A stretch of DNA of 7,328 nucleotides. Origin: Planctomycetota bacterium (GTDB lineage Bacteria; Planctomycetota; Planctomycetia; Isosphaerales; Isosphaeraceae). The notes beneath the pieces were generated by a model, which saw nothing but the letters and a program-made list of their open reading frames with translations, was not told the origin of the DNA and did no database searches. The stretch is from NCBI GenBank assembly GCA_021778575.1, contig JAJYCH010000232.1:1-7328 (forward strand), given 5' to 3'. Below, piece by piece: positions 1 through 6,826 of the stretch. Within the stretch, counting starts at the first letter, position 1. Each line of letters starts with the position of its first letter. The position numbers and the translations under genes were made by a program.

Positions 1-29
1 GGTTATCCGTCCTTCCCGAAGTCTCGTCC

Positions 30-58
30 TTGGCAAGAGAATCTTCAGCGGTTAGAGT
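30..58 (+). promoter_or_regulatory. possible sigma70-like promoter of the DUF1501 operon
   Basis: TTGGCA (30-35) matches the -35 consensus at five of six bases, and TAGAGT (53-58) matches the -10 consensus at four of six, with a 17-nt spacer. Transcription would start near 65 and leave a leader of about 85 nt before the chosen ATG at 151. The ATG at 61 would then be almost at the transcript start, which favours the downstream start. Matches this weak also occur by chance, and planctomycete promoters are poorly defined, so this is a candidate only. Confidence 0.3.
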
Positions 59-138
59 AAATGGGTCGGCACACCCGGCCGGACCTCCCTCCCTGCTTTC
101 TTGCTGGACGACCCCGCCCGCAATCCTGCCGCACCCTC

Positions 139-143
139 GGAGA
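139..143 (+). promoter_or_regulatory. ribosome binding site that decides the DUF1501 start
   Basis: GGAGA lies 7 nt before the ATG at 151. It supports that start over the in-frame ATG at 61, which has no comparable purine-rich stretch at the right distance and would put about 30 residues ahead of the Tat motif. Confidence 0.6.
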
Positions 144-150
144 TTCCCCC

Positions 151-1566
151 ATGATCGGACATGGACACGGTTCTCTCCCTCGAAGAAGTTTCCTCCAGCT
201 CGGCTTGATTGGCCTGGGTTCCACTCTGCTATCGGGTCAGGTTCGAGGTGTCGATCGTCCCGGAATTCGACCCCCCAAAGCCAAGAATGTGCTCGTGATC
301 TTCGAGCAGGGCGGGGTCTCGCAGATGGACACGTTCGACCCCAAGCCGGAGGCGGTCGCCGAGCACCGGAGCCCATTCGCAACGATTGATACCGTCGTTC
401 CGGGAATCCGCTTCACTGAACTTCTGAGCAAGACGGCCAAGATTGCCGACAAGCTGACGATCGTGCGCTGCATGCATCAGCCGACGCCGGGGATCGGGAA
501 CAGTCACCCGAAGGGCTCGCGCTATATTTTCTCGGGCGAAGCGCCGGGGGGACCGGTGGATATGCCCGACCTGGGCAGTATCCTGGCACTCCGATCGGGT
601 TCGTCCTGTCGGTATCTTCCTCCTTATATCTTGATACCCGGCAATAGTGAACAAGCGGCTGAATCAAAGTCCGGATTCTTGCCGTCGGGTTTTTCGGCGT
701 TCAAGACGGGAGGCAAAGACCTCTCCAGCCCCGACTGGCGGGTTTCGAATCTCGACCTGATCGGCGGGATCGATGCTCGACGGTTTCGCGATCGGGCCGA
801 TTTGCTCAGTCAGCTCGACCTGGGGCTGGCGACGCTGGGTTCGAATCCAAGCCGCCAGGTCGAGGCCATGTCGTCGTTCGTCGGCCAGGCGCAGGACATG
901 CTTTCCAACCCGCTCACGCGTCGGGCGTTCGATCTGACGACCGAATCCGACGCCACCCGCGACCGTTATGGCCGCGGGCACCGCGGACAGTGTTATCTCT
1001 TGAGCCGAAAATTGATTGAAGCCGGGGTGAAGGTCGTGACGGTTGACGTCCGCGAGCCGATGACCGACAAGACTCCCGGCGGCTCGAACATGAACTGGGA
1101 TCATCACGACTTTATTTATTCAAAAGAATCAACGGCGATCAAGAACGGCGGTCCCGGCGCGGGTCGGTATGGAATTGGTACCTGGCCGATGATGGGCAGT
1201 ACCGATCAGGCATTCTCCGCCTTGATTTCCGACATGGATGAACGCGGCCTGCTTGCCGAGACGCTGGTCTGTTTCGTCACCGAGTTCGGTCGGACTCCCA
1301 AGATCAACGAACGACAGGGACGCGATCACTGGACCAGCAGTTTCTCCTTCGCCTTCGCCGGCGCGGGAGTTCCCGGGGGACAGGTCGTCGGCGAGACCGA
1401 TAAGGACGGCGGATACATCATCAGCGAGATGGCCTACACCATCGAGGATTACGCCGCTTCCGTCTTCGACAAGCTGGGACTCGATCGGACCAACCCACTT
1501 CATACTCCGGATAATCGACCGATCAACATCGCCGCCAAGGGGAAGTCGATTCCCGAGCTTTTCTGA
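151..1566 (+). CDS. DUF1501 family protein, Tat-exported
   Basis: This is a 471-residue DUF1501 protein, a family in the alkaline-phosphatase-like (sulfatase/phosphatase) fold superfamily whose reaction has not been established. The N terminus carries a twin-arginine signal: R11-R12-S-F-L-Q followed by a hydrophobic stretch (about residues 17-28), so export in folded form, possibly with a bound metal, is likely. Family landmarks are the FEQGGVSQMDTFDPKP segment near residues 51-66, NWDHHD at 315-320, and TEFGRTPKI at 377-385 with GRDHW at 390-394; the Asp and His residues are candidate metal ligands by analogy with the superfamily. The length is normal for the family and the C terminus is intact. 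The start at 151 is chosen for its GGAGA site and because the Tat motif then sits near the N terminus; an in-frame ATG at 61 would add 30 residues unlike a signal peptide. It is the first gene of a likely three-gene operon, since the next gene begins 15 nt after its stop. DUF1501 beside DUF1549/DUF1553 is a recurrent planctomycete pair. Confidence 0.93.
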   Translation: MIGHGHGSLPRRSFLQLGLIGLGSTLLSGQVRGVDRPGIRPPKAKNVLVIFEQGGVSQMDTFDPKPEAVAEHRSPFATIDTVVPGIRFTELLSKTAKIADKLTIVRCMHQPTPGIGNSHPKGSRYIFSGEAPGGPVDMPDLGSILALRSGSSCRYLPPYILIPGNSEQAAESKSGFLPSGFSAFKTGGKDLSSPDWRVSNLDLIGGIDARRFRDRADLLSQLDLGLATLGSNPSRQVEAMSSFVGQAQDMLSNPLTRRAFDLTTESDATRDRYGRGHRGQCYLLSRKLIEAGVKVVTVDVREPMTDKTPGGSNMNWDHHDFIYSKESTAIKNGGPGAGRYGIGTWPMMGSTDQAFSALISDMDERGLLAETLVCFVTEFGRTPKINERQGRDHWTSSFSFAFAGAGVPGGQVVGETDKDGGYIISEMAYTIEDYAASVFDKLGLDRTNPLHTPDNRPINIAAKGKSIPELF

Positions 1567-1569
1567 ACC

Positions 1570-1574
1570 GGAGG
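1570..1574 (+). promoter_or_regulatory. strong Shine-Dalgarno site of the DUF1549/DUF1553 gene
   Basis: GGAGG lies in the 15-nt gap after the DUF1501 stop, 7 nt before the ATG at 1582. The full consensus and ideal spacing fix that start and support translation from a shared mRNA. Confidence 0.75.
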
Positions 1575-1581
1575 GACCGAC

Positions 1582-4065
1582 ATGATCTGTCCAAGATTGA
1601 TCGCCATCGTCTGGGTGATCGTCGTGACATCCTTTACCGGATTGTCGAAGGCCGAGGATCTGGCACGGATCGAGGTCTATCCCGCGCGAGTCGTCTTCGA
1701 CTCGCCACGTCGCGAAATTCACCCGATCGTGACCGGATTCGCAGACGATGGCTCGACCCGCGACCTCACTCGAACCGCTCGCTTCACTTCGGGCGATCCC
1801 AGGGTCGCCGTATCCGCCGGCCATTTGATTCAACCGGCGGGCAACGGCGTCACAACGGTGGTCGTTCTGGCCGAAGGTCAGACCGCCACGATCGAGGTGG
1901 TCGTCGACCATTTCGATCGCCTAGAGCCAGTCTCCTTTCGGAACGAGGCGCTCGCCGGGTTGACCAAGGCGGGTTGCAACTCCGGAGGCTGTCACGGATC
2001 GCCGAGCGGGAAGGGGGGATTCTCGCTTTCGATGATGGGTTACGACCCGGTGGCCGACCTTCGGGTCCTGACTCGTGCAAGCTGGAGTCGTCGGACGAAC
2101 CCGATCGAACCCGAGGCGAGCTTGATGCTTCGCAAGGGAACCGGTCGGATCGCTCACGGCGGCGGAACCCGGCTCCATGAGACCGACCCGGCCTTTCGGC
2201 TGCTTCGCGACTGGATTGGCGAAGGTTGCGGGACCGATCTCGACAAGGCTCCCGCACTCGTCAAAGTCGAGGTTTATCCGGATTCGGGTCGAATCCTCCG
2301 CGAGCCGAACAGTTCCCAACAGCTTCTCGTTCTCGCACATTATGCCGACGGTTCCACTCGGGACGTGACCGAGATCAGCTCTTATACGTCGTCGGACGAA
2401 AGTGTGGCGACGGTCGGCCCGGACGGCCGGATTGTCGCGAAAGATCGGGGCGAGTTCGCCGTCAGCATCCGATATCTGCATGAGGTTGTCGCGCGAACCT
2501 TCACGTTCGTGAAGCCGGTCGCTGGGTTCGTCTGGTTGAATCCTCCACGCAATAATCGAGTCGACGATCTGGTCCACGGCCAGCTCAAGCTCCTCGGGTT
2601 ACTTCCCTCGGAGACATGCTCGGATTCCGAGTTTCTCCGACGGGTCTCGCTCGACGTGACGGGGCTTTTGCCGGAAATTGACGAGACCCAATCATTCCTC
2701 GCCGATTCCTCGCCCGATAAACGATCCCGACTGATCGATAAGCTTCTCGATCGAGCGGAGTATGCCGCTTACTGGGGTCAGCGTCAGGCGGATTTACTCC
2801 GGGTCACGAAAGAATCGCTGACCGAGGAAGGGGCTCGACGTTATTATGACTGGATTGTTGAATCGGTCCGCGCCAACCAACCGTTTGACCGCTTCGTGCA
2901 TGATCTTCTCACGTCCGAAGGGAATACCTATGATAAACCTTCGGCCAATTATTATCGCGCGGCGGCTGATACCAACAGCGTGACCGAGTCGACGGTTCAA
3001 CTTTTCATGGGAGTCCGGATCGGCTGTGCCAAGTGTCACAACCACCCATTCGATCGCTGGACTCAGGACAATTATTATGGGATCGCGGCCGTATTTGATC
3101 GGGTCACGCGCGACCTGATTCCTGCTCCACCCGTCGAAGGGGAACCGAAGGCAGCCAAGAAACGGCGAGGCAAGCGTGATCCCGACGGACCGATGATGAT
3201 CAAAGTGGCCTCGACCGGCACCACGATTCAGCCCCGGACTCATCAGCAGATGAAGCCCTGGCTACCGCTGGTGGGTGATGCTCCATCCGATCAGGACGCT
3301 CGAAAAGCATTCGCTGACTGGCTGACGAGCCCCGAGAACCCGTTCCTGGCCCGTGTTGCGGTCAACCGAATCTGGGCTCACTTGCTTGGTCGCGGAATTG
3401 TCGATCCGGTGGACGACTTCCACTCGACGAACCCTCCCTCCAACGCCGCGCTACTGGATTACCTGGCGGATGATTTCGTGAAAAACGGTTGCGACCGTAA
3501 GCGAACGCTTCGGCTGATTCTGAATAGTCGAACCTATCAACGGAGTGTCGCGGCAAAATCGTCCGATCCGAATGAAGCCCGATACTTCGCCTCCGCGCAG
3601 GTTCGACTGATCGCCGCCGAGCCGTTATTCGATGCGATCGGGCGAGTGACCGAGATCCAGGAGTCATTCCGTGGTGTCCCCAAAGGGACCAGGGCAACCC
3701 AGATGCCCACTCTTCCTCGGATGGAATTTCTCGAAGCGTTCGGGCAGCCCAAGCGCGAAACCGCCTGTCAGTGCGAACGGGGCTCCGAGCCCTCGCTGGC
3801 CCAGGCACTCCAGCTACTTAATGGGCCGGCGATCCAGAAACGCCTCTCGGACCGTGACAACCGGCTGAACAGGCTGGTTCGCGACGGGAAATCAAACCGG
3901 GAGATCATCGAGGAGTGTTATCTGGCCGCTCTCTGTCGCCCGCCGACCAATTCCGAGTTGACCAGGTCGCTCGGTTATATCGACGCGGCCGGCGACCGGA
4001 ATAGAGGTCTCGAAGATGTCCTCTGGGCGATTCTCAACTCAAAAGAATTTATTTTTCAACATTGA
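1582..4065 (+). CDS. Ig-like, DUF1549 and DUF1553 domain protein with two heme-type motifs
   Basis: This is an 827-residue exported protein. Residues 1-24 form a Sec signal peptide (hydrophobic core about 7-20, A24 before ED). Two bacterial Ig-like (BIG2-type) domains follow, at about 27-110 and 226-312, each with an EVYP strand (31-34, 230-233) and a GSTRD turn (57-61, 257-261). Between them is a segment with C132-N-S-G-G-C137-H138, a CX4CH candidate heme c site. DUF1549 (PSCyt2) spans about 320-510 and ends with C482-A-K-C485-H486 followed by NHPFD, a CX2CH motif. A basic linker (523-533, AKKRRGKR) leads to DUF1553 (PSD1), about 570-825, which has the expected CQCERGSEPSLAQALQLLNG block at 729-748 and the NSKEF ending. 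The biochemical role of these domains is unknown; the heme motifs suggest electron transfer in the periplasm or at the surface. It is the second operon gene, set by the strong GGAGG site. The domain calls are secure; heme attachment is inferred from the motifs. Confidence 0.93.
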   Translation: MICPRLIAIVWVIVVTSFTGLSKAEDLARIEVYPARVVFDSPRREIHPIVTGFADDGSTRDLTRTARFTSGDPRVAVSAGHLIQPAGNGVTTVVVLAEGQTATIEVVVDHFDRLEPVSFRNEALAGLTKAGCNSGGCHGSPSGKGGFSLSMMGYDPVADLRVLTRASWSRRTNPIEPEASLMLRKGTGRIAHGGGTRLHETDPAFRLLRDWIGEGCGTDLDKAPALVKVEVYPDSGRILREPNSSQQLLVLAHYADGSTRDVTEISSYTSSDESVATVGPDGRIVAKDRGEFAVSIRYLHEVVARTFTFVKPVAGFVWLNPPRNNRVDDLVHGQLKLLGLLPSETCSDSEFLRRVSLDVTGLLPEIDETQSFLADSSPDKRSRLIDKLLDRAEYAAYWGQRQADLLRVTKESLTEEGARRYYDWIVESVRANQPFDRFVHDLLTSEGNTYDKPSANYYRAAADTNSVTESTVQLFMGVRIGCAKCHNHPFDRWTQDNYYGIAAVFDRVTRDLIPAPPVEGEPKAAKKRRGKRDPDGPMMIKVASTGTTIQPRTHQQMKPWLPLVGDAPSDQDARKAFADWLTSPENPFLARVAVNRIWAHLLGRGIVDPVDDFHSTNPPSNAALLDYLADDFVKNGCDRKRTLRLILNSRTYQRSVAAKSSDPNEARYFASAQVRLIAAEPLFDAIGRVTEIQESFRGVPKGTRATQMPTLPRMEFLEAFGQPKRETACQCERGSEPSLAQALQLLNGPAIQKRLSDRDNRLNRLVRDGKSNREIIEECYLAALCRPPTNSELTRSLGYIDAAGDRNRGLEDVLWAILNSKEFIFQH
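4062..4065 (+). promoter_or_regulatory. TTGA stop/start overlap, alternative coupled start
   Basis: The TGA stop of the DUF1549/DUF1553 gene (4063-4065) overlaps an in-frame TTG (4062-4064) of the cytochrome-WD40 gene, an arrangement equivalent to the ATGA overlap used in translational coupling. Neither this TTG nor the ATGs at 4077 and 4086 has a convincing Shine-Dalgarno sequence. Coupled re-initiation by ribosomes finishing the upstream gene is therefore plausible whichever start is used. Confidence 0.4.
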
Positions 4066-4076
4066 TTCGAACGAGA

Positions 4077-5480
4077 ATGCGAAAAATGGTTAAGTTCCTG
4101 TTGCCTGTGTTCATTGCCGTTTTGACTCCGGCTGCGCTGGGCAACGCAGACGATGGTCTGGTCGATTTCAAGACCCAGGTCGCACCCATCGTGGTCGAAC
4201 ATTGCGTGGCTTGCCACGGTCCCAAGAAGGCTTTCGCGAACTATCGTGTCGACTCCTATGCTCGGATGATGGCCGATTCGGATGCCGGCAAGAATATCGA
4301 GCCTGGCAAACCCGACGACAGTCTTTTTCTCGAACTCATCGTGCAAGCGGAACCCACCGGACGGATGCCGAAGAATTCCGACCCACTCTCCGAACGAGAG
4401 ATCACGACCCTCCGACGCTGGATCGAGCAGGGAGCGAAGGGACAGGGTATCGAACCGACGGCGGATCTTGCCGGAATGGTCGCCCGATCGAACCGACCGG
4501 CGGCGCCGGTTATTTATCGGACACCGGTCCCGATCGCGACGATCGCGTTCAACCAATCCGGAGAAGAACTTGCGGTCGGCGGCTATCACGAGGTGACCGT
4601 CTGGGACCCGTCGAGTGGAAAACTCCTTCGACGACTTGCTGGAATGGCTCAGCGGACTCAGGCGCTAGCCTATAGTCCGAAGGCAGATTTACTCGCGGTC
4701 GCTGGCGGCAAGCCGGGCGAGTCGGGCGAGCTGGCGCTGATTGTCCCGGATGGACAGACGCCCCCGCGAATCCTGGCGACTGCATCCGATCTACTTTTAG
4801 GAGTTGCTTTCAGTCCCGACGGGTCGATGCTGGCGACAGCGGGGGCCGACCGAACGGTCAGAACCTACGACCTTGCCTCGGGGAAGGAACTCTTACAACT
4901 GAAGCAATTTGCCGACTGGGTCACGGGGATTGCCTTTGATCGCGAGGGCGTCAGTATCGCGGCGTCTTCGAGCGACAAGCTCGTGAAAGTCTTCGAGGTG
5001 CGAACCGGTAAGCTTCAGACGACGTACATTCTCCATAACGAGCCCGTTTTGACCGTCGGGTTCGATTGTGAGTCGAACAAGGTCGTGTCTGCGGGAGTGG
5101 ACCGAAAATTGCATGTCTGGGATCCCAAGGTTATCGCGGCCGAGGATGGCACAGCGGCACTGCTCGAAGATCGCTTCAAGAAAGAACTCTCCTCGAAAAC
5201 GATCGAAGGGTTCGGCGACGAGATTCTCGACGTCGTTCTCTCCAGAGGTTTTGTGTTCAGTGCATCGGCTGACGGGAAGGTTCGCCAGCACGACCTGAAG
5301 ACGTCGAATCTCCTGAAGACCTTCGGAGAATCCGGAGACTGGGCCTATTCGGTGGCCATCGATTCCGAGTCAAAGCGGCTCGCCGTCGGCGGATTCGATG
5401 GTTCGGTCCGGGTTTACGACATCGAGACCGGTCGAGAGATCGTCCATTTTCTGGCCGCGCCCGGTCTCGACCGTCCGTAA
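4077..5480 (+). CDS. Planctomycete-type cytochrome c fused to a WD40 beta-propeller
   Basis: This is a 467-residue exported protein. Residues 1-24 form a Sec signal peptide: positive n-region M-R-K-M-V-K, a hydrophobic core, and a likely cleavage near LGNA. Residues 30-120 are a cytochrome c domain of the Planctomycete type (PSCyt1). It has C43-V-A-C46-H47 for covalent heme and M97 in GRMP as the probable distal ligand, and ends in the usual LRRWIEQGA helix at 112-120. Residues about 150-460 form seven WD40-like blades, starting near 150, 190, 235, 277, 319, 378 and 419; typical blade ends are VTVWD (173-177), VRTYD (261-265), LHVWD (345-349) and VRVYD (444-448). Seven blades are enough to close a propeller. 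The propeller probably binds a partner protein, and the cytochrome domain probably carries or senses electrons. It is the third operon gene. The ATG at 4077 is preferred because it is the first ATG with a good signal n-region; TTG 4062 (5 residues longer) and ATG 4086 are alternatives. Domain identity is clear, the function is inferred. Confidence 0.92.
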   Translation: MRKMVKFLLPVFIAVLTPAALGNADDGLVDFKTQVAPIVVEHCVACHGPKKAFANYRVDSYARMMADSDAGKNIEPGKPDDSLFLELIVQAEPTGRMPKNSDPLSEREITTLRRWIEQGAKGQGIEPTADLAGMVARSNRPAAPVIYRTPVPIATIAFNQSGEELAVGGYHEVTVWDPSSGKLLRRLAGMAQRTQALAYSPKADLLAVAGGKPGESGELALIVPDGQTPPRILATASDLLLGVAFSPDGSMLATAGADRTVRTYDLASGKELLQLKQFADWVTGIAFDREGVSIAASSSDKLVKVFEVRTGKLQTTYILHNEPVLTVGFDCESNKVVSAGVDRKLHVWDPKVIAAEDGTAALLEDRFKKELSSKTIEGFGDEILDVVLSRGFVFSASADGKVRQHDLKTSNLLKTFGESGDWAYSVAIDSESKRLAVGGFDGSVRVYDIETGREIVHFLAAPGLDRP

Positions 5481-5614
5481 CCCAATTTCTGATGCTTGGG
5501 ATTGGGAGGAGCGTTCTTAACCACTCGATCCTTGATTATCCAAGAAAACAATTGCTGAACCGTTTCTCTTTTCAGCCGGATCTGTCAGGCTCAAAGAGTT
5601 CAAGGGAGTCAGCC
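5481..5614 (+). other. intergenic region between the cytochrome operon and the serpin
   Basis: This is a 134-nt gap, AT-richer in places than the flanking genes. CCCAAT (5481-5486) and ATTGGG (5501-5506) form a 6-bp inverted repeat with a 14-nt loop right after the operon stop, but no T-run follows, so it is at most a weak terminator. I found no convincing -35/-10 pair. The gap is far longer than those inside the operon, which fits a separate transcription unit for the serpin but does not prove it. Confidence 0.5.
5602..5608 (+). promoter_or_regulatory. Shine-Dalgarno site that decides the serpin start
   Basis: AAGGGAG lies 6 nt before the ATG at 5615. It selects that start over the in-frame ATG at 5492, which would add 41 residues that hide the signal peptide and have no serpin homology. 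Confidence 0.7.
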
Positions 5615-6823
5615 ATGTTTCGATTCTTGATCTTGATTCCGTGGATAGTCGTCGCGACCGGGGCGGGACCCCAGGGAGCCTCTGTGAACGATGTCATCCG
5701 AGGGAACAATCAGTTCGCTCTTGATCTTTATGGCAAAGCACGAGCCCGCTCCGGGAACGTCTTTTTCTCACCCTATTCGGTCTCGACGGCGCTGGCGCTG
5801 ACATACTCGGGAGCGAACGGCGAGACCGCCTCGGAGATGGCGGCAACACTTCATTTCCCGACCGATCGCGCCGCTCTCGAAGCGGGGTTCGCTGGCCTGA
5901 TCGATCAGACTCTCGGTGGCGACCCGAAGAAACCCTATCAACTCGATACTGCGAATGCGCTCTGGGGACAATCCGGGCTGGACTATCGCGCCGACTTCCT
6001 TGAGCGATCCTCATCCCTCTACAAAGCCACGCTCCATCCCCTCGATTTTCTGGCCAATCCCGACGCCGCTCGACGCACCATCAATGACTGGGTCGAGCAA
6101 CGCACTCATGAGAAAATCAAGAATCTGCTCGCCCCTGGCACCATCCAGCGCGAAACGGACCTGATCTTGACGAACGCGATCTACTTCAAGGCAGCCTGGA
6201 TGAAGCCGTTCGCCAAATCCGCGACGACCGACCAGGACTTTCTTGGCTCGACGGGCAAGGTCACCGTCCCACTAATGAACAAACTTGGACAATTCTCCTA
6301 TCTCGATGTCGAGTCGGATCATCTCCAGATTCTCGACCTGCCTTACTCGGGCGGAGCCATCTCGATGTCGATCCTGCTTCCGAAAGCGATGGATGGGCTC
6401 GGGCCCCTCGAATCGACCCTCACGGCCAGGAAGCTCGAAGACTGGCTCAGCCGGCTGGAAGCGAGTCGCCAGGTCAATCTGACTTTGCCTCGCTTCCAGA
6501 TGGAACAGAGTTTCGAGCTGGGAACAACCCTGAAAGAACTCGGGATGTCACGGGCCTTCGGCCCCCAGGCCGACTTTTCCGGAATCACCACGAGCCGTCA
6601 TCTTCATCTCTCGAACGTGATCCACAAGGCATTTATCGACGTGAACGAAGAGGGCTCCGAGGCGGCCGCGGCAACGGCTATCATCATGGGTCGGACAGCC
6701 GTGATGGTCCCTCAAAAACCGGTCGTCAACTTCCGGGCGGATCATCCTTTTCTATTCTTGATCCGAGATCACCGGTCGGGTTCAATTCTGTTCATCGGTC
6801 GAGTCACTGATTCTGGTAAGTGA
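5615..6823 (+). CDS. secreted serpin (serine protease inhibitor family, I4)
   Basis: This 402-residue serpin has the usual length for a full fold plus leader. Serpins inhibit serine, sometimes cysteine, proteases by a suicide mechanism in which the cleaved reactive-site loop inserts into beta-sheet A. The N terminus (M-F-R-F-L-I-L-I-P-W) looks like a Sec signal ending by about residue 22. Family landmarks are FFSPYSVSTAL (50-60), LTNAIYFKAAW (184-194) and the C-terminal signature FRADHPFLFLI (373-383), which fits the PROSITE serpin pattern. The hinge reads E345-E-G-S-E-A-A-A-A-T354: Gly at P15, Ser at P14 and small residues at P12-P9, as in inhibitory serpins. Counting from the hinge, T361-A362 would be P1-P1', with R360 one residue earlier, so specificity is uncertain; an Arg P1 would point to trypsin-like targets. 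The stretch from Gly347 to the conserved Pro378 is a few residues longer than in human antithrombin or SERPINB6. The start at 5615 is set by AAGGGAG. Placement in the serpin family is certain, the target protease unknown. Confidence 0.96.
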   Translation: MFRFLILIPWIVVATGAGPQGASVNDVIRGNNQFALDLYGKARARSGNVFFSPYSVSTALALTYSGANGETASEMAATLHFPTDRAALEAGFAGLIDQTLGGDPKKPYQLDTANALWGQSGLDYRADFLERSSSLYKATLHPLDFLANPDAARRTINDWVEQRTHEKIKNLLAPGTIQRETDLILTNAIYFKAAWMKPFAKSATTDQDFLGSTGKVTVPLMNKLGQFSYLDVESDHLQILDLPYSGGAISMSILLPKAMDGLGPLESTLTARKLEDWLSRLEASRQVNLTLPRFQMEQSFELGTTLKELGMSRAFGPQADFSGITTSRHLHLSNVIHKAFIDVNEEGSEAAAATAIIMGRTAVMVPQKPVVNFRADHPFLFLIRDHRSGSILFIGRVTDSGK

Positions 6824-6826
6824 TCA
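6821..6826. other. abutting convergent stop codons in palindrome TGATCA
   Basis: TGA at 6821-6823 ends the plus-strand serpin, and TCA at 6824-6826 is the TGA stop of the minus-strand oxidoreductase. The genes have no intergenic base, so neither can have its own terminator between them, and transcripts running past either stop would be antisense to the other gene. Confidence 0.85.

Noticed and set aside
61..150. N-terminal extension of the DUF1501 protein from the ATG at 61
   Set aside because: It lacks a suitable Shine-Dalgarno site, would bury the Tat motif about 40 residues in, and overlaps the likely transcript start; the ATG at 151 has GGAGA at 7 nt.
1129..1911. 260-codon open frame on the minus strand, across the DUF1501/DUF1549 gene junction
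   Set aside because: It is antisense to two well-supported genes, its protein has no recognisable domain or signal, and long antisense open frames are expected in GC-rich coding DNA. The same holds for the minus-strand frames at 664-1107 and 1921-2577.
3145..3180. Basic stretch AKKRRGKR in the DUF1549/DUF1553 protein as a nucleic-acid-binding or targeting signal
   Set aside because: The protein is exported, and charged low-complexity linkers between DUF1549 and DUF1553 are commonplace in this family.
5481..5506. Inverted repeat CCCAAT/ATTGGG as an intrinsic terminator of the cytochrome operon
   Set aside because: The stem is only 6 bp with a 14-nt loop, and no run of T follows.
5492..5614. 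41-residue extension of the serpin from the ATG at 5492
   Set aside because: The ATG at 5615 has a strong AAGGGAG site and begins directly with a signal peptide; the extension shows no serpin similarity.
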